Of a stretch of DNA of 64,000 bases, positions 1-10,031 are shown one piece after another. Where the stretch lies: positions 682,001 through 746,000 of the forward strand of contig OZ345359.1 of the NCBI GenBank assembly GCA_977006965.1. Direction: 5' to 3'. Below the pieces are notes generated by a model that had not been told where the DNA came from, did not search any database, and worked only from the letters and a program-made list of their open reading frames with translations. Source of the stretch: Phymatolithon calcareum. Taxonomy: Eukaryota > Rhodophyta > Florideophyceae > Hapalidiales. A program made the translations under genes and the position numbers. How positions within the stretch are numbered: the first letter of the stretch is position 1; each line of letters opens with the position of its first letter.

Positions 1-526
1 TGACAAATCGCCGCCTAGTCGTGCTGCGAAGGCCGCTAAGCAATTTTTCGACGCTGCTCGTAGTCCAAGACTTTGGGGTGGGGATAGTAAGTCGCCGAAA
101 CCATCAGCGGCTGTATCACCAACTTCGCCAACTGATGAGCCTGACAGTTTGTCCGATCTCAAAATCCCGCAACAGGGAGACGGCAAGGAGAATAGCGACA
201 ATGGCGCGAAAAAACAGAGTAAGAGAAAAGGATGGTCAGGTGTGCGGGCCGCACTTGGGAAGAAGATGATGGGCACTTCACCAGGTGTTCGGAAGAAGGG
301 GGATACAAAATGGGATACCGTATCGCCAGCTAATGTAGCTGATGCCACGCGGGATATCACTGATGGAAATGAGTTTACGGAGACAAGAGATAGATTAGTC
401 GAACGTGGAGAGCGACTAGGGGGACTTGCAGAGGATGCAGAGGGAATGCGGGAGGGGGCTAGTGACATGCTTGCTGCGACGCGCGCACTGAGGCAGAAGA
501 AGGCGAAAAGGGGCATATTTTCCTAA
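1..526 (+). CDS. Tomosyn/Lgl-like protein, C-terminal R-SNARE tail (5' partial)
   Basis: The frame is open from base 2 to the TAA at 524-526, so this is the 3' end of a gene that begins outside the window. The visible part is about 174 residues: a Ser/Pro/Lys-rich low-complexity stretch followed by a C-terminal amphipathic heptad segment beginning RDRLVERGERLGGLAED and ending KKAKRGIFS. This matches the R-SNARE (synaptobrevin-like) coiled coil that closes tomosyn/STXBP5 and related Lgl proteins: the central Arg of the zero layer (LVERGERL) is present and no transmembrane helix follows. In that family an N-terminal WD40 double propeller precedes the SNARE motif and the protein tunes Q-SNARE assembly in exocytosis. 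The WD40 part is not in this window, so the call rests on the tail alone. A soluble VAMP-like protein is the alternative. Confidence 0.6.
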   Translation, partial: DKSPPSRAAKAAKQFFDAARSPRLWGGDSKSPKPSAAVSPTSPTDEPDSLSDLKIPQQGDGKENSDNGAKKQSKRKGWSGVRAALGKKMMGTSPGVRKKGDTKWDTVSPANVADATRDITDGNEFTETRDRLVERGERLGGLAEDAEGMREGASDMLAATRALRQKKAKRGIFS

Positions 527-2130
527 CTAGATGTTCTATTGGCTACTGAGATGTACCTGTTGTTCAGTATTGGTCTTCTCGAAACTTTTGAAATGCACTG
601 GAGGCTCGATCGGTGCTCCACGGTCTCGAAGCAAAGCATATCTGACTGCTCGGCTAGTTTTGGTTTCATGTCGCACTCCGTTCTGCGAATTGTACTATTA
701 TCTGCGTGTGCTGTACGTGATCGTTGGAATAACTTGGCTTACTTTTTTCAATAGAATGTCACCGAGTTTGTCGGTCCAACTATCACGTATGTCAGGGTCT
801 GGCTTCACTCAAGTCGACTTGGTCCGGGATGATTCTCCGATTATCATTGCAATTGCTGAGGTCCGATCTACTGTAAAAGCGCCCGGTCTTCCTGATGTCC
901 CTATCAAACATCAAGCTTGCTTCTGGGACGAGAGTAAATTTCAGCAGCAACCAGCGTATCTGATCACGCTTCACCATCAACAGCGCTTACTGATTTAGGT
1001 TAGTATCTCACGTCAGAAAGCGCTGACGAAAGTGCAATTTTCTTTCCAGTGCTCTTCTCAGTCACAGTTATTGTCTTCTGCCAACAACACTCGCTCAAGT
1101 TCTACTTCCTATTAACATACGCTATTTGGGGCTCCTCGTGATTCAGGCTATGAGTCTGGAGCCTCGATATCGATTATTGCTACGAGCACGAAACTCAGTA
1201 AACCCGTCGCATCAAGCATCAAAATCCCGCATACTGTGAAAACTATATCGAATGCGAGCCATGTCCTCCTCCTCCTCATAATCAAGTCGAAAAGAGCTTC
1301 GACTTACGGTGATATTCTTCACCGGCTGACGACTCCCTTCGTATCGCGATATTTCTGTGCGGCTTCCAAGACGACAAAATCCGGGTGCTTTCCACAAATG
1401 TTGGGAATAGACGATTGTGTCTGTGGTTCTTTTCGTGTGACTTCTCCAATTTCCTCATATGTGACGTTTCATGTCCTGAAAGACATCTCCAGAAGCTTCG
1501 GGTAGTAAGCAGAGTTAGCCCGATCTCTTCGAGTCCTCCGCATCGAGCAGCCCCCTTGTAGTCGTTGGCTTGTTGATGTTTACTAGAGCCTGGAAGTCGT
1601 GGTCAATACCCAACTTGTCCAGAAACTCTCTAGTACATCCCATTGAGACCAAGTTCTCTTTGCGTAAAATTCCGTTAAGTTACACAGCCACCATAGCGCG
1701 GGCGGGGAGGTACTTTCTAAGGAAACCGGTATAGAAATTTAAAGTCCTTACATTACGAAAGCTGCAGTTAGTAGTGCAACCTTGTACTCCACGTCACCTC
1801 CAAGAATTTCCTCTTGCCCGCTTCATGACTACCATTTCAGCCATGGTTTCTAGATTGAAAGCTGTGTTCGAAAGTTGGATACAAGCATGTTTGGTGCACT
1901 TTCAATTTCGTCATGAAACCTCTCCATTTCGCTTTCTTGAGGCGCTCGATCCTTTCAAGCTGAATTTCTTGCTGCGTAGGCTGGAAAGACATGAATATCT
2001 GGGAGAATTCTTGCAAGAATTCAACTTTCATCCACCGTCTAAAATGCCAATGCAGCCGGGTACTTAATCCCATTTCGATTCGTCTATTTTTTGCTATTGA
2101 CATATTTTTTATTTATATTTATCGCAGGCA
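527..2130. other. Intergenic stretch, no gene recognised
   Basis: About 1.6 kb between the 3' ends of the R-SNARE gene and the GT14 gene. Short open frames occur on both strands but none shows a family motif. An 88-codon frame on the minus strand (1837-2103) is rich in charged residues and could be a decayed exon; I cannot support it as a gene. A perfect 18-bp palindrome lies at 2005-2022 (GAATTCTTGCAAGAATTC). Confidence 0.5.
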
Positions 2131-3522
2131 CTATGTTGCACCACCCAGCCCGGGTTGCCCTGCAACTTGCGCTGGTGGGTAAGCATCCGCCGGCCAGCTT
2201 ACATTCTGCGCCAGTAAAGTCTTTTGCGTAAGATCATCAAAATGTGCGCACATTCGGCTATAAAAAACCTGATGTCCCTTTCTAGATTCCTTCGACATCG
2301 TCGCCCCACTGTCGGTAGGATTGAGCACAATACCGCTCAGTCGCTCGTCGATTCGCGCTAGCAGTTGCGAGTCGGGCACGCTGAACTTGCGCGTGAACAA
2401 ACTTCGTGTTTCGCGCAAATATTCCCAAAAAGAAAAGATATTCTCACCACGATCAAGAACATAAGGATGCTGTCCTGATCGGCGTCGTTTATGCACCCAC
2501 ACAACCTTTCGAAAAGCGTCTGGTACAAGCGTCTTACGCCAAATTGGGTGATTGTAGAGCACATTGGAAAAATAGTGCTCCGGCGCAGAGCGGACATGGA
2601 TGTGATTGAGCAGCATCTTCTTGGCGAATGTGCTGCGCAGCACGAATTTGACAAACGGACGGGACAGAACCATCCATGCTTCCGCTTTAGTGAACGTGAA
2701 GTGACGATACTTTTCAAGTGGGTACTCCTTCAAACCGCGAAAGACACGCAGTCGCGCGCCCGCGAATTGCAACCCGGTGACCGCGGGGTCCCAATGCATG
2801 AGGCGGATTCGGAAGGAGAATGGATGCCATTCATGCTGCGGGAAAAGGGTGAGGAAATTGAGTCTTCCGAGCGCGACACCAGGTCGTGCAAGCATCCGAC
2901 GCTGGTTCAGTGGCGACATTAGCGGGTAATCTGCTCCACTGAGGTTGATAAAATAATCCCACCCACTGTCCACCAGCAGGGCGAGCGTCATTCCCGCGAG
3001 TGTGTTGAAAACCATGGACACGCCCTTGTAAGTGACCATTTCGCTGGGAAGGAAATGCACGTTGCGACGCAATGCAGCATTTCCAGCGACAAAGGCCTGC
3101 ACCTCCTCGCGATCCTCCAGAGGTACTTTAGCATCGATATGTACGACATAAACGTTATCCGGGTGATGCATGGCGCGGAATAGTCTCGGCAGAAGCGAAA
3201 CGGCATCACCTCCTACTTGAACAAAGTATGCAATACGCGCCTCGCGGTGCGGTGCACGCGCGAGGTGATCCTCAAGAGCGACTCCGCCGGTACGCGTCTC
3301 CGCAAAGGTGTTTCCAGCCTCAGGGGCTGTGACCTTAATGAGCTGCACTGGTCGTCGACGCGCAAAGATTGCGTATACACCGAGCAAGAGTGGGGCCACC
3401 AGGACGACGAAGAGCAGACATCGCTGGGCTAGTGGACGTGCACGCAGCAGTCGCAACAGCAGGTGGAGCCGCTTTGTGACATGGCGCCAGCGCCCTTTTC
3501 GCACCGGCCGCGCCTGTCGCAT
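2131..3522 (-). CDS. GT14-family glycosyltransferase (core-2/I-branching or xylosyltransferase type)
   Basis: Type II Golgi membrane protein of 463 residues from the first ATG (3522). The frame is open further upstream to 3810 but without an ATG, and the chosen start puts a basic cytoplasmic tail before a single membrane helix (about residues 35-55, LLFVVLVAPLLLGVYAIF). The lumenal domain has the hallmarks of GT14: AYFVQVGGD, the nucleotide-sugar region VYVVHIDAK, then SEMVTYKGVSMVFNTLAGM, the FINLSGADYPLM block, a WMVLSRPFVKFVL segment and SAPEHYFSNVLYNHP. In the family these enzymes transfer GlcNAc or xylose from UDP-sugars to glycans or proteoglycan cores; the donor cannot be read from sequence. 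It is divergent from ATP23 and a decayed second copy of its C-terminus lies at 9023-9250. Confidence 0.85.
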   Translation of the reverse strand: MRQARPVRKGRWRHVTKRLHLLLRLLRARPLAQRCLLFVVLVAPLLLGVYAIFARRRPVQLIKVTAPEAGNTFAETRTGGVALEDHLARAPHREARIAYFVQVGGDAVSLLPRLFRAMHHPDNVYVVHIDAKVPLEDREEVQAFVAGNAALRRNVHFLPSEMVTYKGVSMVFNTLAGMTLALLVDSGWDYFINLSGADYPLMSPLNQRRMLARPGVALGRLNFLTLFPQHEWHPFSFRIRLMHWDPAVTGLQFAGARLRVFRGLKEYPLEKYRHFTFTKAEAWMVLSRPFVKFVLRSTFAKKMLLNHIHVRSAPEHYFSNVLYNHPIWRKTLVPDAFRKVVWVHKRRRSGQHPYVLDRGENIFSFWEYLRETRSLFTRKFSVPDSQLLARIDERLSGIVLNPTDSGATMSKESRKGHQVFYSRMCAHFDDLTQKTLLAQNVSWPADAYPPAQVAGQPGLGGAT

Positions 3523-3809
3523 GCTCCGCGACCGCGCCGCCGCCTGTGTGAACGCGCCGCCGGCCGGTTTCACGAATTTTGCTTCGGGCAGAGAAATGCT
3601 GTGTTGTCGACGGTTGCCTTTGTTCACCTGAATTGATCCATCAAATTCAATCGTGGCTTCCAATTGGGCAGTTATATTCAGATGCCCAATTGCAGTATTT
3701 TGAGGGTCTGAGCTTGTTACATTCTCTGAATTGGTTCTGAAAACAGTCCAGACTTTTTCGGAGGCAGCCAGTTGCAGTTCGTGGTTGTCGAGGCCAGACG
3801 CTCGCAGCA
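3523..3809. promoter_or_regulatory. Probable shared promoter of GT14 (-) and ATP23 (+)
   Basis: Only 287 bp separate the chosen ATG of the GT14 gene from the ATG of the ATP23 gene on the other strand, so both must start transcription here or inside each other's leader. The GT14 reading frame stays open across it without an ATG, which could mean a longer non-ATG-initiated product but is more simply a 5' leader. No clear TATA box was seen. Confidence 0.4.
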
Positions 3810-4563
3810 ATGAGCACGACTGCGGAGAAAGAGGTGTCTCGCTGTGAAAATTTTAAAGCAAATGCTCTCTCCAAGTAAGCTTGTTTCCATCCACTCTGTC
3901 GCAATGTCCGTATCCCGAACTGCGTCTTCTTTTCTAACCAACGACTGATCGCAGTGACCCCGCGGTGAAGTTTATGATGAAGCAGCTAGCCCGAGGGGGG
4001 TGCTTGCTTGATGCGGACAAGGTGGAGTGTCGTCGATGCGACGGGAAACTGGCCGGTGGATTCCAGGATGATGGCGGTGTAGTTCTATGCTCGAATCACA
4101 TCACGACGCAGGCGCATGCTTCGACAACTTTAGTACACGAGGCTGTGCATGCATACGATCAATGCCGGGCGAAGATAGACTGGTCAAACTGTGTGCACCA
4201 TGCATGCTCGGAGATCCGCGCCGCTGCACTGTCTGGCGATTGCGACTTTGGCCGCGAGGTTCTTGTTCGGCGCAATTTTGGATTTGGGGCACAATTTCAG
4301 CGCTGCATTAAGCGCCGGGCGGAGATCAGCGTCGCTATGAACCCTAATTGCGATAAACTGGCAGTACGTTGGCAGCAATACTATTAGTTAGTTGTGTCCG
4401 TCGGCTCCACTAACTTTCTTTTATCTCTTTGTTTCCTATGCGCCTTGGCTTTTGCGTTTTTCTACCCGGCTTCAACGTTCTTCGTTAACAGGCAAAGCAA
4501 GCCGTGCAGCAGGCGTGGGATACCTGCTACAACGACACTGCGCCGTTTGAGAAACTACCATAG
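3810..4563 (+). CDS. ATP23: Mitochondrial inner-membrane metalloprotease ATP23, three exons
   Basis: Join 3810-3874, 3955-4363, 4492-4563, giving 181 residues, a normal ATP23 length. Intron 1 (80 bp) starts GTAAGC and ends after a CTAAC branch-like site and GATCGCAG. Intron 2 (128 bp) starts GTACGT and ends TTAACAG. Both junctions restore the conserved sequence: DPAVKFMMKQL after intron 1 and AWDTCYNDTAPFEKLP after intron 2, the latter the family's C-terminal signature. The zinc-protease motif HEAVHAYD (HExxH) is followed by the conserved WSNCVHHACSEIRAA region, with CRRC and several further Cys, as expected for this twin-cysteine intermembrane-space protein. In yeast, Atp23 processes the Atp6 precursor and assists assembly of the ATP synthase Fo part. 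No cleavable presequence is visible. The 3' end converges on the DUF1764 gene with 182 bp between stops. Confidence 0.9.
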
Positions 4564-4745
4564 CACTGTTAAAGGCCTCTTTCGATTCTAATCTGACCGG
4601 TACCGCAAAGCGTCTCTCCTCGTCAGAAATGTCCTACGTTTCTCGCAAAATGACGCTCAAATCTCAAACCAGTGGCATGTATGCGAAAGCTGGACAAGCC
4701 AGGACATGAAGTGCTGCTTCCTTCGTGTTATCGCTCAAGGCAATA

Positions 4746-6923
4746 TTAAAAACAGCACGAGCAGTCAAACGGACATGGCCCAGATAGACCTTTCGGCTGA
4801 TCCTCCATAAGGTCGTCGTAGGTGTAAACTCGAAGTCCATCTTCTGTGTACCTGACTCCACTACCAGAGCCGGAACTCGAAGAGGCGCCACCGACTTTCT
4901 TCTTAGACCCTTGCTCGCGCAGTGCCCCTGCAGCTTTCCCCGTAGCTGCACGACGATCTGCTTTGTTCTTTCGCAGACTCGCAAACATATCATCGAGTTC
5001 CGCTTCCGCTTCAGGAGATTTTTCCTTTGCTGTCTGCTCTGCCATCCGCTCCTGTTTCTCGTTCTTCGCCCTTTTAGGACTCTTCTTGGGAGTTTTTTTC
5101 GGGGTTGGCGTACCGTTCAGTGCATTCAGTGCTTGTCCAGGGGACTCCACATTACCGTTGTTTGGAGTAGAGTTTACCAGGCCGTTCATAACCTTTGCCT
5201 TTCTCTGTTTCTTCGCGGCGTCTACTTGAGGAGCATTTTCCTTAGCCATCTTCTCTGATATCGGCTCCTGTGTTTTTTGCTCATGGTTCTCCGTCTTGAC
5301 TCTTTTAGGACTCTTCTTGGGAGTCTTTTTCGGGGTTGATGTACCATTCCGTGAGTGAAGTGCTTTACAAGGGGATTCAGACATACCCTTGTTCTGAATG
5401 CCGTTTACCAAACCGTTGACATCCTTCGCTCTTTTATGTTTCTTCGTGAGGCTTGCTTCAAGAGCATTCTCCATGACCATCTTCTCTTCCTTCAGCTCCT
5501 GTGTCTTTTGCTCATGGTTCTCCTTAACCCTTTTCGGACTCTTCTTGGGAGTCTTTTTCAGGGTCGCCGTACCGTTCGGTGAGTGATGTGCCTTGCCAGG
5601 GGATTCATCCATAACCTTGTTCGAAGTGCCGTTTGCCATGCCGTTGGTATTCCATATCGCCCTTTTCTGTTTCTTCGAAAGGCTATTTGCCCCATTCGAC
5701 GACACTTTCAGGGGAGACAAGTTCTTAGCAGACACAGACTCAAGGGATGATACCTGCTTCTCTGTCGGGGAGGAGGCCCCAGAGAAACCCTTCGGCCGAT
5801 CTTTCATGATATCTTCGCGGGTGCACACTCGCAGTCCCCCTTCCGTGTTCCGGGTTCCAATACCCAAGCCGGAATTTGAAGACGCGCCATTCGCATTTCT
5901 CTTAGACCCTCGCTCGTGCGGCGTCTGTGCTGTTTTCGCTGTATCTGCACTATGGCCCGCTTTTTTCTTTTTCAGGCTGGCGACCATATCTTCGAGCTCC
6001 GCATCAACTTCGAGAGACTTTTCCTCATCTGTATTCTTTGCCAACGGCTCCAGTTTCTGCTCATGGTTCTTACCCTTGTTCGGACTTTTCTTGCGAAGCT
6101 TTTTGAGGGTCGTACGATTCGGGGAGCTCTGTGTTCCTCCAGGGGACCCAATGTTACCCTTACTGGGACTACCGTTTGCAACGACGTTAGCATCCTTCTT
6201 TGCCCTTTTTTGTGCCTTCGTCATGTTATTCACATCATTTGAAAAAGATTCAGGGGGAGACCGCTTCCGCTTTTTTGTCGGGGAGACCTTATGTCTACCA
6301 CCATCCGCGCCAGGAGCAGCAGAGACCGCATCAATGGCAGTAGAATGCGCAACTTCACCATCTGTATCCCCATCGCGTTTCCTCCGTGATCGTGTACGCA
6401 CAAAGCCGGGACTATTTCCCCCGGCAGCAATCAAGGCCTCCTGGATCGGCTTATACTCTGTATCGGTCGAGTCTCCGTTTTCATCGTCATCCGAATCAAA
6501 ATACGCATCAATGAACGACAGTTGTTGCGGTTCCGCTTCCTGTATATTCCATCGCGCAATACTCTTCCCTGACGGCGCAGGCCCATCACGAAGGCGTGCG
6601 GGAGTCTGAGTGGCCGTAGGCAGGGTAGACGAGTGAGAAGTTGGGATTTCGGTGACGGTAACACTTGGCGCAAAGGTCACCCGACGGACAGATTCAGCTC
6701 GCTTTGCTGCCGAGCGCGAGGATTCCGCGCGAAGGCGGCGTTCTTCCGCCGCCCATGTTTTAAGTGCGGCGGCGCGACCTGCCGCAACTGCAGCAGCTGC
6801 GGCCGCCTCCTTTAGCATTTGAGCGCGAAGGCGCGCGGCGGCGCGCGCCTTCTTCGATTTCGTGCGTTTCTTTACCCGAGCGCGGGCGGGGCCCAGGTCG
6901 ACCTTGGTTCCGCCGCGCCCCAT
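4746..6923 (-). CDS. Large Lys-rich DUF1764 protein with internal duplications
   Basis: A 725-residue, highly basic protein from ATG at 6923. The last 33 residues (TEDGLRVYTYDDLMEDQPKG...CPFDCSCCF) match the C-terminal signature of DUF1764, a small eukaryotic family of unknown function normally far shorter. A second, degenerate copy of the domain lies at about residues 306-382: AELEDMVASL, a Ser/Gly linker and TEGGLRVCTREDIMKDRPKG, but without the CPFDC..CCF end. Between and before the copies are four units (about 240-300, 425-480, 502-553, 578-636) built on SPGKA..NGT.T.KKTPKKSPKR..NHEQKTQE. The N-terminus is basic with an Ala-rich coiled segment (about 20-75), a RRVTF motif (80-84) that fits a PP1-docking RVxF site, and an acidic patch FDSDDDEN. 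Nuclear or nucleolar location is inferred from the Lys-rich repeats. A histone-H1-like tail is a look-alike rather than a homology. Confidence 0.8.
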   Translation of the reverse strand: MGRGGTKVDLGPARARVKKRTKSKKARAAARLRAQMLKEAAAAAAVAAGRAAALKTWAAEERRLRAESSRSAAKRAESVRRVTFAPSVTVTEIPTSHSSTLPTATQTPARLRDGPAPSGKSIARWNIQEAEPQQLSFIDAYFDSDDDENGDSTDTEYKPIQEALIAAGGNSPGFVRTRSRRKRDGDTDGEVAHSTAIDAVSAAPGADGGRHKVSPTKKRKRSPPESFSNDVNNMTKAQKRAKKDANVVANGSPSKGNIGSPGGTQSSPNRTTLKKLRKKSPNKGKNHEQKLEPLAKNTDEEKSLEVDAELEDMVASLKKKKAGHSADTAKTAQTPHERGSKRNANGASSNSGLGIGTRNTEGGLRVCTREDIMKDRPKGFSGASSPTEKQVSSLESVSAKNLSPLKVSSNGANSLSKKQKRAIWNTNGMANGTSNKVMDESPGKAHHSPNGTATLKKTPKKSPKRVKENHEQKTQELKEEKMVMENALEASLTKKHKRAKDVNGLVNGIQNKGMSESPCKALHSRNGTSTPKKTPKKSPKRVKTENHEQKTQEPISEKMAKENAPQVDAAKKQRKAKVMNGLVNSTPNNGNVESPGQALNALNGTPTPKKTPKKSPKRAKNEKQERMAEQTAKEKSPEAEAELDDMFASLRKNKADRRAATGKAAGALREQGSKKKVGGASSSSGSGSGVRYTEDGLRVYTYDDLMEDQPKGLSGPCPFDCSCCF

Positions 6924-7512
6924 TTTTGTTTTGGTTTTTGGACAAGACGGGCGCCGGCGAAGTCGTCACCATATTGTTCGGACATCGAGCGCGGGGGTTT
7001 TTAATTTGGAAGTCGAAATAAAAACCCGCGCCGTGTGCACTGTGGGCGTGTACCAGTCGCGGCCACCAATCATTGAAATGTTTCAAAGAAATGTCGGAAT
7101 GGTACATTGGACAAAGCCTTGCTTACAGAATAGTTCTGTGTAATGCAAAAATGTGGTGGCATTCTCTATTAGTGGTTAGCCATGGTTCTCGTTCATTGGG
7201 CACATATTAATCTCCAAAGAGTGGTATTGGTAATAATGTTTAATTAGACGCCATGTAACAAACTTGCCAATGAATTGTAAGCAAACATGTAACTGCAGTT
7301 GATCAAATAATAACAAAAGATTTCAGTTTTGAACCAATAAACGAAATAAATATCCACCGAGGTCCAACCAATACTGTTCTCAAATTTAGAGTTAGAGACC
7401 ACAAGTGGTGGTAGAAATTAGTCATCGATCTCATATCACCTCAAACCAAAGCCAAGACTTAGTAGTACTGTACAATACTGTAGTGGATGTTGATCCCCAC
7501 GCTGCCCTACTC
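6924..7512. promoter_or_regulatory. Divergent intergenic/promoter region between DUF1764 and DHQS genes
   Basis: 589 bp between two divergent ATGs. The part nearest the DUF1764 gene is GC-rich; from about 7140 it becomes AT-rich with runs such as AATAATGTTTAATTAG. No convincing TATA box or RNA gene was seen. The DHQS frame is open back to 7405 without an ATG. Confidence 0.35.
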
Positions 7513-8766
7513 ATGCTGTTCTTTGCAGTATCCCCGGTGGGGTCACGTCGCCGTTCAGACAGACGTTCCTCAAACAAATCTCCTGCCTATGCGCCGCGTA
7601 TGTCCGTAGCGGGCGGCCGACTGCGAGACGAGCAAGTGCTCGTTCCAGCAGCATCACGCACCTATCCGATTACGTTCAAGGATGGTGGAATCGGAGATTC
7701 TGATTGTTACGCCCCATATCTTGAAGGTGACAAGGCTCTTATCGTAACGAACGAAACGATCGCACCTCTCTATCTGACTACCGTTGAACGTGCGTTACAA
7801 AAGGCGGGCGTATCTGTGTCCTCCAACGTGCTCCCAGACGGCGAGGTGTACAAGTCGGTAACCAGCTTATCTTCGGTATGGGATTCGTGCATGGAGGCAC
7901 GTCTTGACCGAAAATCGACCATTATAGCTCTCGGCGGCGGTGTGGTCGGGGACATAACAGGCTTTGCTGCGGCTACCTTTGTGCGCGGCGTCGGTTTTAT
8001 TCAAGTGCCTACCACACTCCTCGCGGTTGTTGACTCGGCCGTTGGTGGCAAAACGGCGGTGAATCATCCCAACGGCAAAAATATGATCGGTGCGTTCTAT
8101 CAGCCCAAGGCAGTTGTGGTGGACGCAGAGGTGCTCTCCACGCTCGATGACCGCCAGCTCGCCGCAGGTATTGCAGAGGTAATCAAGTATGGAATCATTC
8201 GAGACTGGTCCTTTTTCGAGTGGTGCGAGGAAAACGTGGAAAGATTGGTCAGTCGCGATCCGATGGCGCTGAGATACGCCATGGTGAAGAGCTGCCAGTA
8301 CAAGGCGGAGATTGTGGCAGAGGATGAACGCGAGGATGGGGTGCGTGCAATTTTGAATCTTGGTCACACATTTGGACATGCCATTGAAGCGAGTAAGGGC
8401 TATGGCATCTGGTTGCACGGAGAGGCGGTTGCAGCTGGCATGGTCATGGCGTGTGTCATGAGCGAGAAGATGGGTTTCATATCTGCTGATGTCACACGAA
8501 GAGTGGAAATTGTACTCGCAAAAGCGTCTTTGCCGACAAAGCCTCCACCTACTGTGACGCTGCAGCAATATATGACCTACATGAGCGTTGATAAGAAGGT
8601 TGAAAGTGGTAAGCTGCGACTAGTACTGCTGCGAAAACCAGGGGAGGCGTTTGTCACCGGCGACTTTGATGAAGAAGTGCTGTTCGACACCATCATGCAT
8701 TTTCACAAACTGTTCAAGGCAAGTCCGGGCACTTATGAGCATGCCTTGAACAACCTGGCGCCCTAA
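7513..8766 (+). CDS. aroB: 3-dehydroquinate synthase, probably plastid-targeted
   Basis: 417 residues from the first ATG at 7513. Converts DAHP to 3-dehydroquinate, step two of the shikimate pathway, using NAD+ and a divalent metal. The family blocks are all present: LGGGVVGDITGFAAATF (nucleotide binding), VPTTLLAVVDSAVGGKTAVN, HPNGKNMIGAFYQP, AAGIAEVIKYGII (metal-binding Glu), LNLGHTFGHAIE and WLHGEAVAAGM (the two metal-binding His). It is a stand-alone enzyme, as in bacteria and plastids, not part of a fungal-type AROM pentafunctional polypeptide. The first 40 or so residues (MLFFAVSPVGSRRRSDRRSS...) precede the catalytic domain, contain an early Phe pair and are rich in Ser/Arg, consistent with a plastid transit peptide; this is inference. 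It is divergent from the DUF1764 gene. Confidence 0.93.
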   Translation: MLFFAVSPVGSRRRSDRRSSNKSPAYAPRMSVAGGRLRDEQVLVPAASRTYPITFKDGGIGDSDCYAPYLEGDKALIVTNETIAPLYLTTVERALQKAGVSVSSNVLPDGEVYKSVTSLSSVWDSCMEARLDRKSTIIALGGGVVGDITGFAAATFVRGVGFIQVPTTLLAVVDSAVGGKTAVNHPNGKNMIGAFYQPKAVVVDAEVLSTLDDRQLAAGIAEVIKYGIIRDWSFFEWCEENVERLVSRDPMALRYAMVKSCQYKAEIVAEDEREDGVRAILNLGHTFGHAIEASKGYGIWLHGEAVAAGMVMACVMSEKMGFISADVTRRVEIVLAKASLPTKPPPTVTLQQYMTYMSVDKKVESGKLRLVLLRKPGEAFVTGDFDEEVLFDTIMHFHKLFKASPGTYEHALNNLAP

Positions 8767-10031
8767 ATGGCCATTCAGATAGACATCCCTTGCCCAAGGC
8801 ACGAAAGAATTATTTAGAGAGCGCACGATCAAAATTCATTTTTGGATTTCAAGGGGTCAAAGACTGTACAGATTATTTTACAGGGAGATAGATAGAACAG
8901 CGACAAAAAAAAGATACTGGGGGTTTGAAGTATCATCTTCTTGTTTGCTTGTGCGTGCTACAGCCCTCTGCTTCTTTTCCCGGTATGTGACTCTGGCGTA
9001 ATTGCGCTATACATGTTTGCATGACGCGCACATGTTCTCACGAAGGCTCAATGTGCCCGACTCGCAGCTACTGGTGCGTATCGACGAACAGCCGAGTGGT
9101 ACATTGCTTGATGCGAGCAAAGCGGGCGCGATAAGATTTTGACGAGCTCATTCAAAGTAGTTTACAAGCGCAATACATTAGCTGGCCGGCAGATGCCTAT
9201 CCACCATCGTATGCTACTGTGAAACCTGAGTTGGGTTTGAGGCTTTCATGTTTGAAACAAGTGCAAGATAGTATACGCGGTCGAAACAAAAGAAGATGTG
9301 AACTAGAGGAAAATGTCTTTGGCATGCTTCAGCAACTAGCATCTTCATGCGCATTTTTGTAAGGTTAGTCCGTCGAGTCCTGGTACCTTCCCTACTACAG
9401 TGGTCTACCCTTTAAGTGCCACTGGACGAAATAATGCAGGATACATGTACCACGGACATGAACGCTCAGAATTCACTTCGGCGACTTTGCTGTCTTCCAG
9501 CTTCGCTCCCCTGTAGTCGATACTGCGTATTACAGCATGTTCCGAAGTTAGGACTTCTGGTATTCTTTTTAACTAAAAACATGGAGAAAGGCTCTGAGCA
9601 AAGGAGCGAAACATGTGCACTCATGCTTTCATTGGTGACCAGCCTTTTGTAGAAGTTTCTAGATTTTTGCCGTGGTACTTGCTAGAGATTCACTTTTCGT
9701 GGACGGCAGGTCGCCTGCAGACGTCAACCAGTCATCTAACTTGTCAACCATACATGCCAAAGCTCTCAGCATTCAAGTCTGTGACCAATGTGCTCACCAG
9801 AACGCCTATTTCCCGTCCTAAAAAATTGCTGAAGATGTTTGCACTCGAAAGGATCCTATGAGGAAGAAGGCCGCATATGCGCAACTACTGGAGTTCCGAG
9901 GAAGCGAGCAACTGTACGGCATTCTTCCCGTTCGAATGACCAACAATATTGTACAAACTAAGCATAGCTTTCCACAATACGCACAAAGCAATTCTACCGA
10001 CAAATGATCAAACTCTGCAAGACACCACAAC
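8767..10031. other. Intergenic stretch holding a GT14 gene fragment
   Basis: About 1.26 kb between the DHQS gene and the hAT-like element. The only interpretable content is the GT14-derived pseudogene piece at 9023-9250. Short open frames at 9416-9861 show no family features. Confidence 0.5.
9023..9250 (+). pseudogene. Decayed copy of the GT14 C-terminus
   Basis: In one plus-strand frame 9041-9100 reads RRLNVPDSQLLVRIDEQPSG, against RKFSVPDSQLLARIDERLSG near the C-terminus of the GT14 protein encoded at 2131-3522. After an internal deletion of roughly 20 codons and a frame change the alignment resumes as FDELIQSSLQAQ and SWPADAYPP, against FDDLTQKTLLAQ and SWPADAYPP of the gene. The fragment lacks the catalytic domain, carries frameshift and stop codons, and is followed by unrelated sequence. 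It is in inverted orientation to the intact gene 5.5 kb away. Either a second GT14 gene once stood here or only the 3' end was duplicated. Confidence 0.85.

Noticed and set aside
531-998. 155-codon frame downstream of the R-SNARE gene
   Set aside because: Low-quality composition, no motif, and overlaps another open frame; likely 3' flank.
4364-4591. Unspliced end of the first ATP23 frame and a separate short ORF at 4394-4591
   Set aside because: Both are explained by intron 2 and exon 3 of ATP23.
5593-6609. 338-codon plus-strand frame
   Set aside because: It is the complement of the Lys/Ser-rich DUF1764 gene; biased codons keep the opposite strand open.
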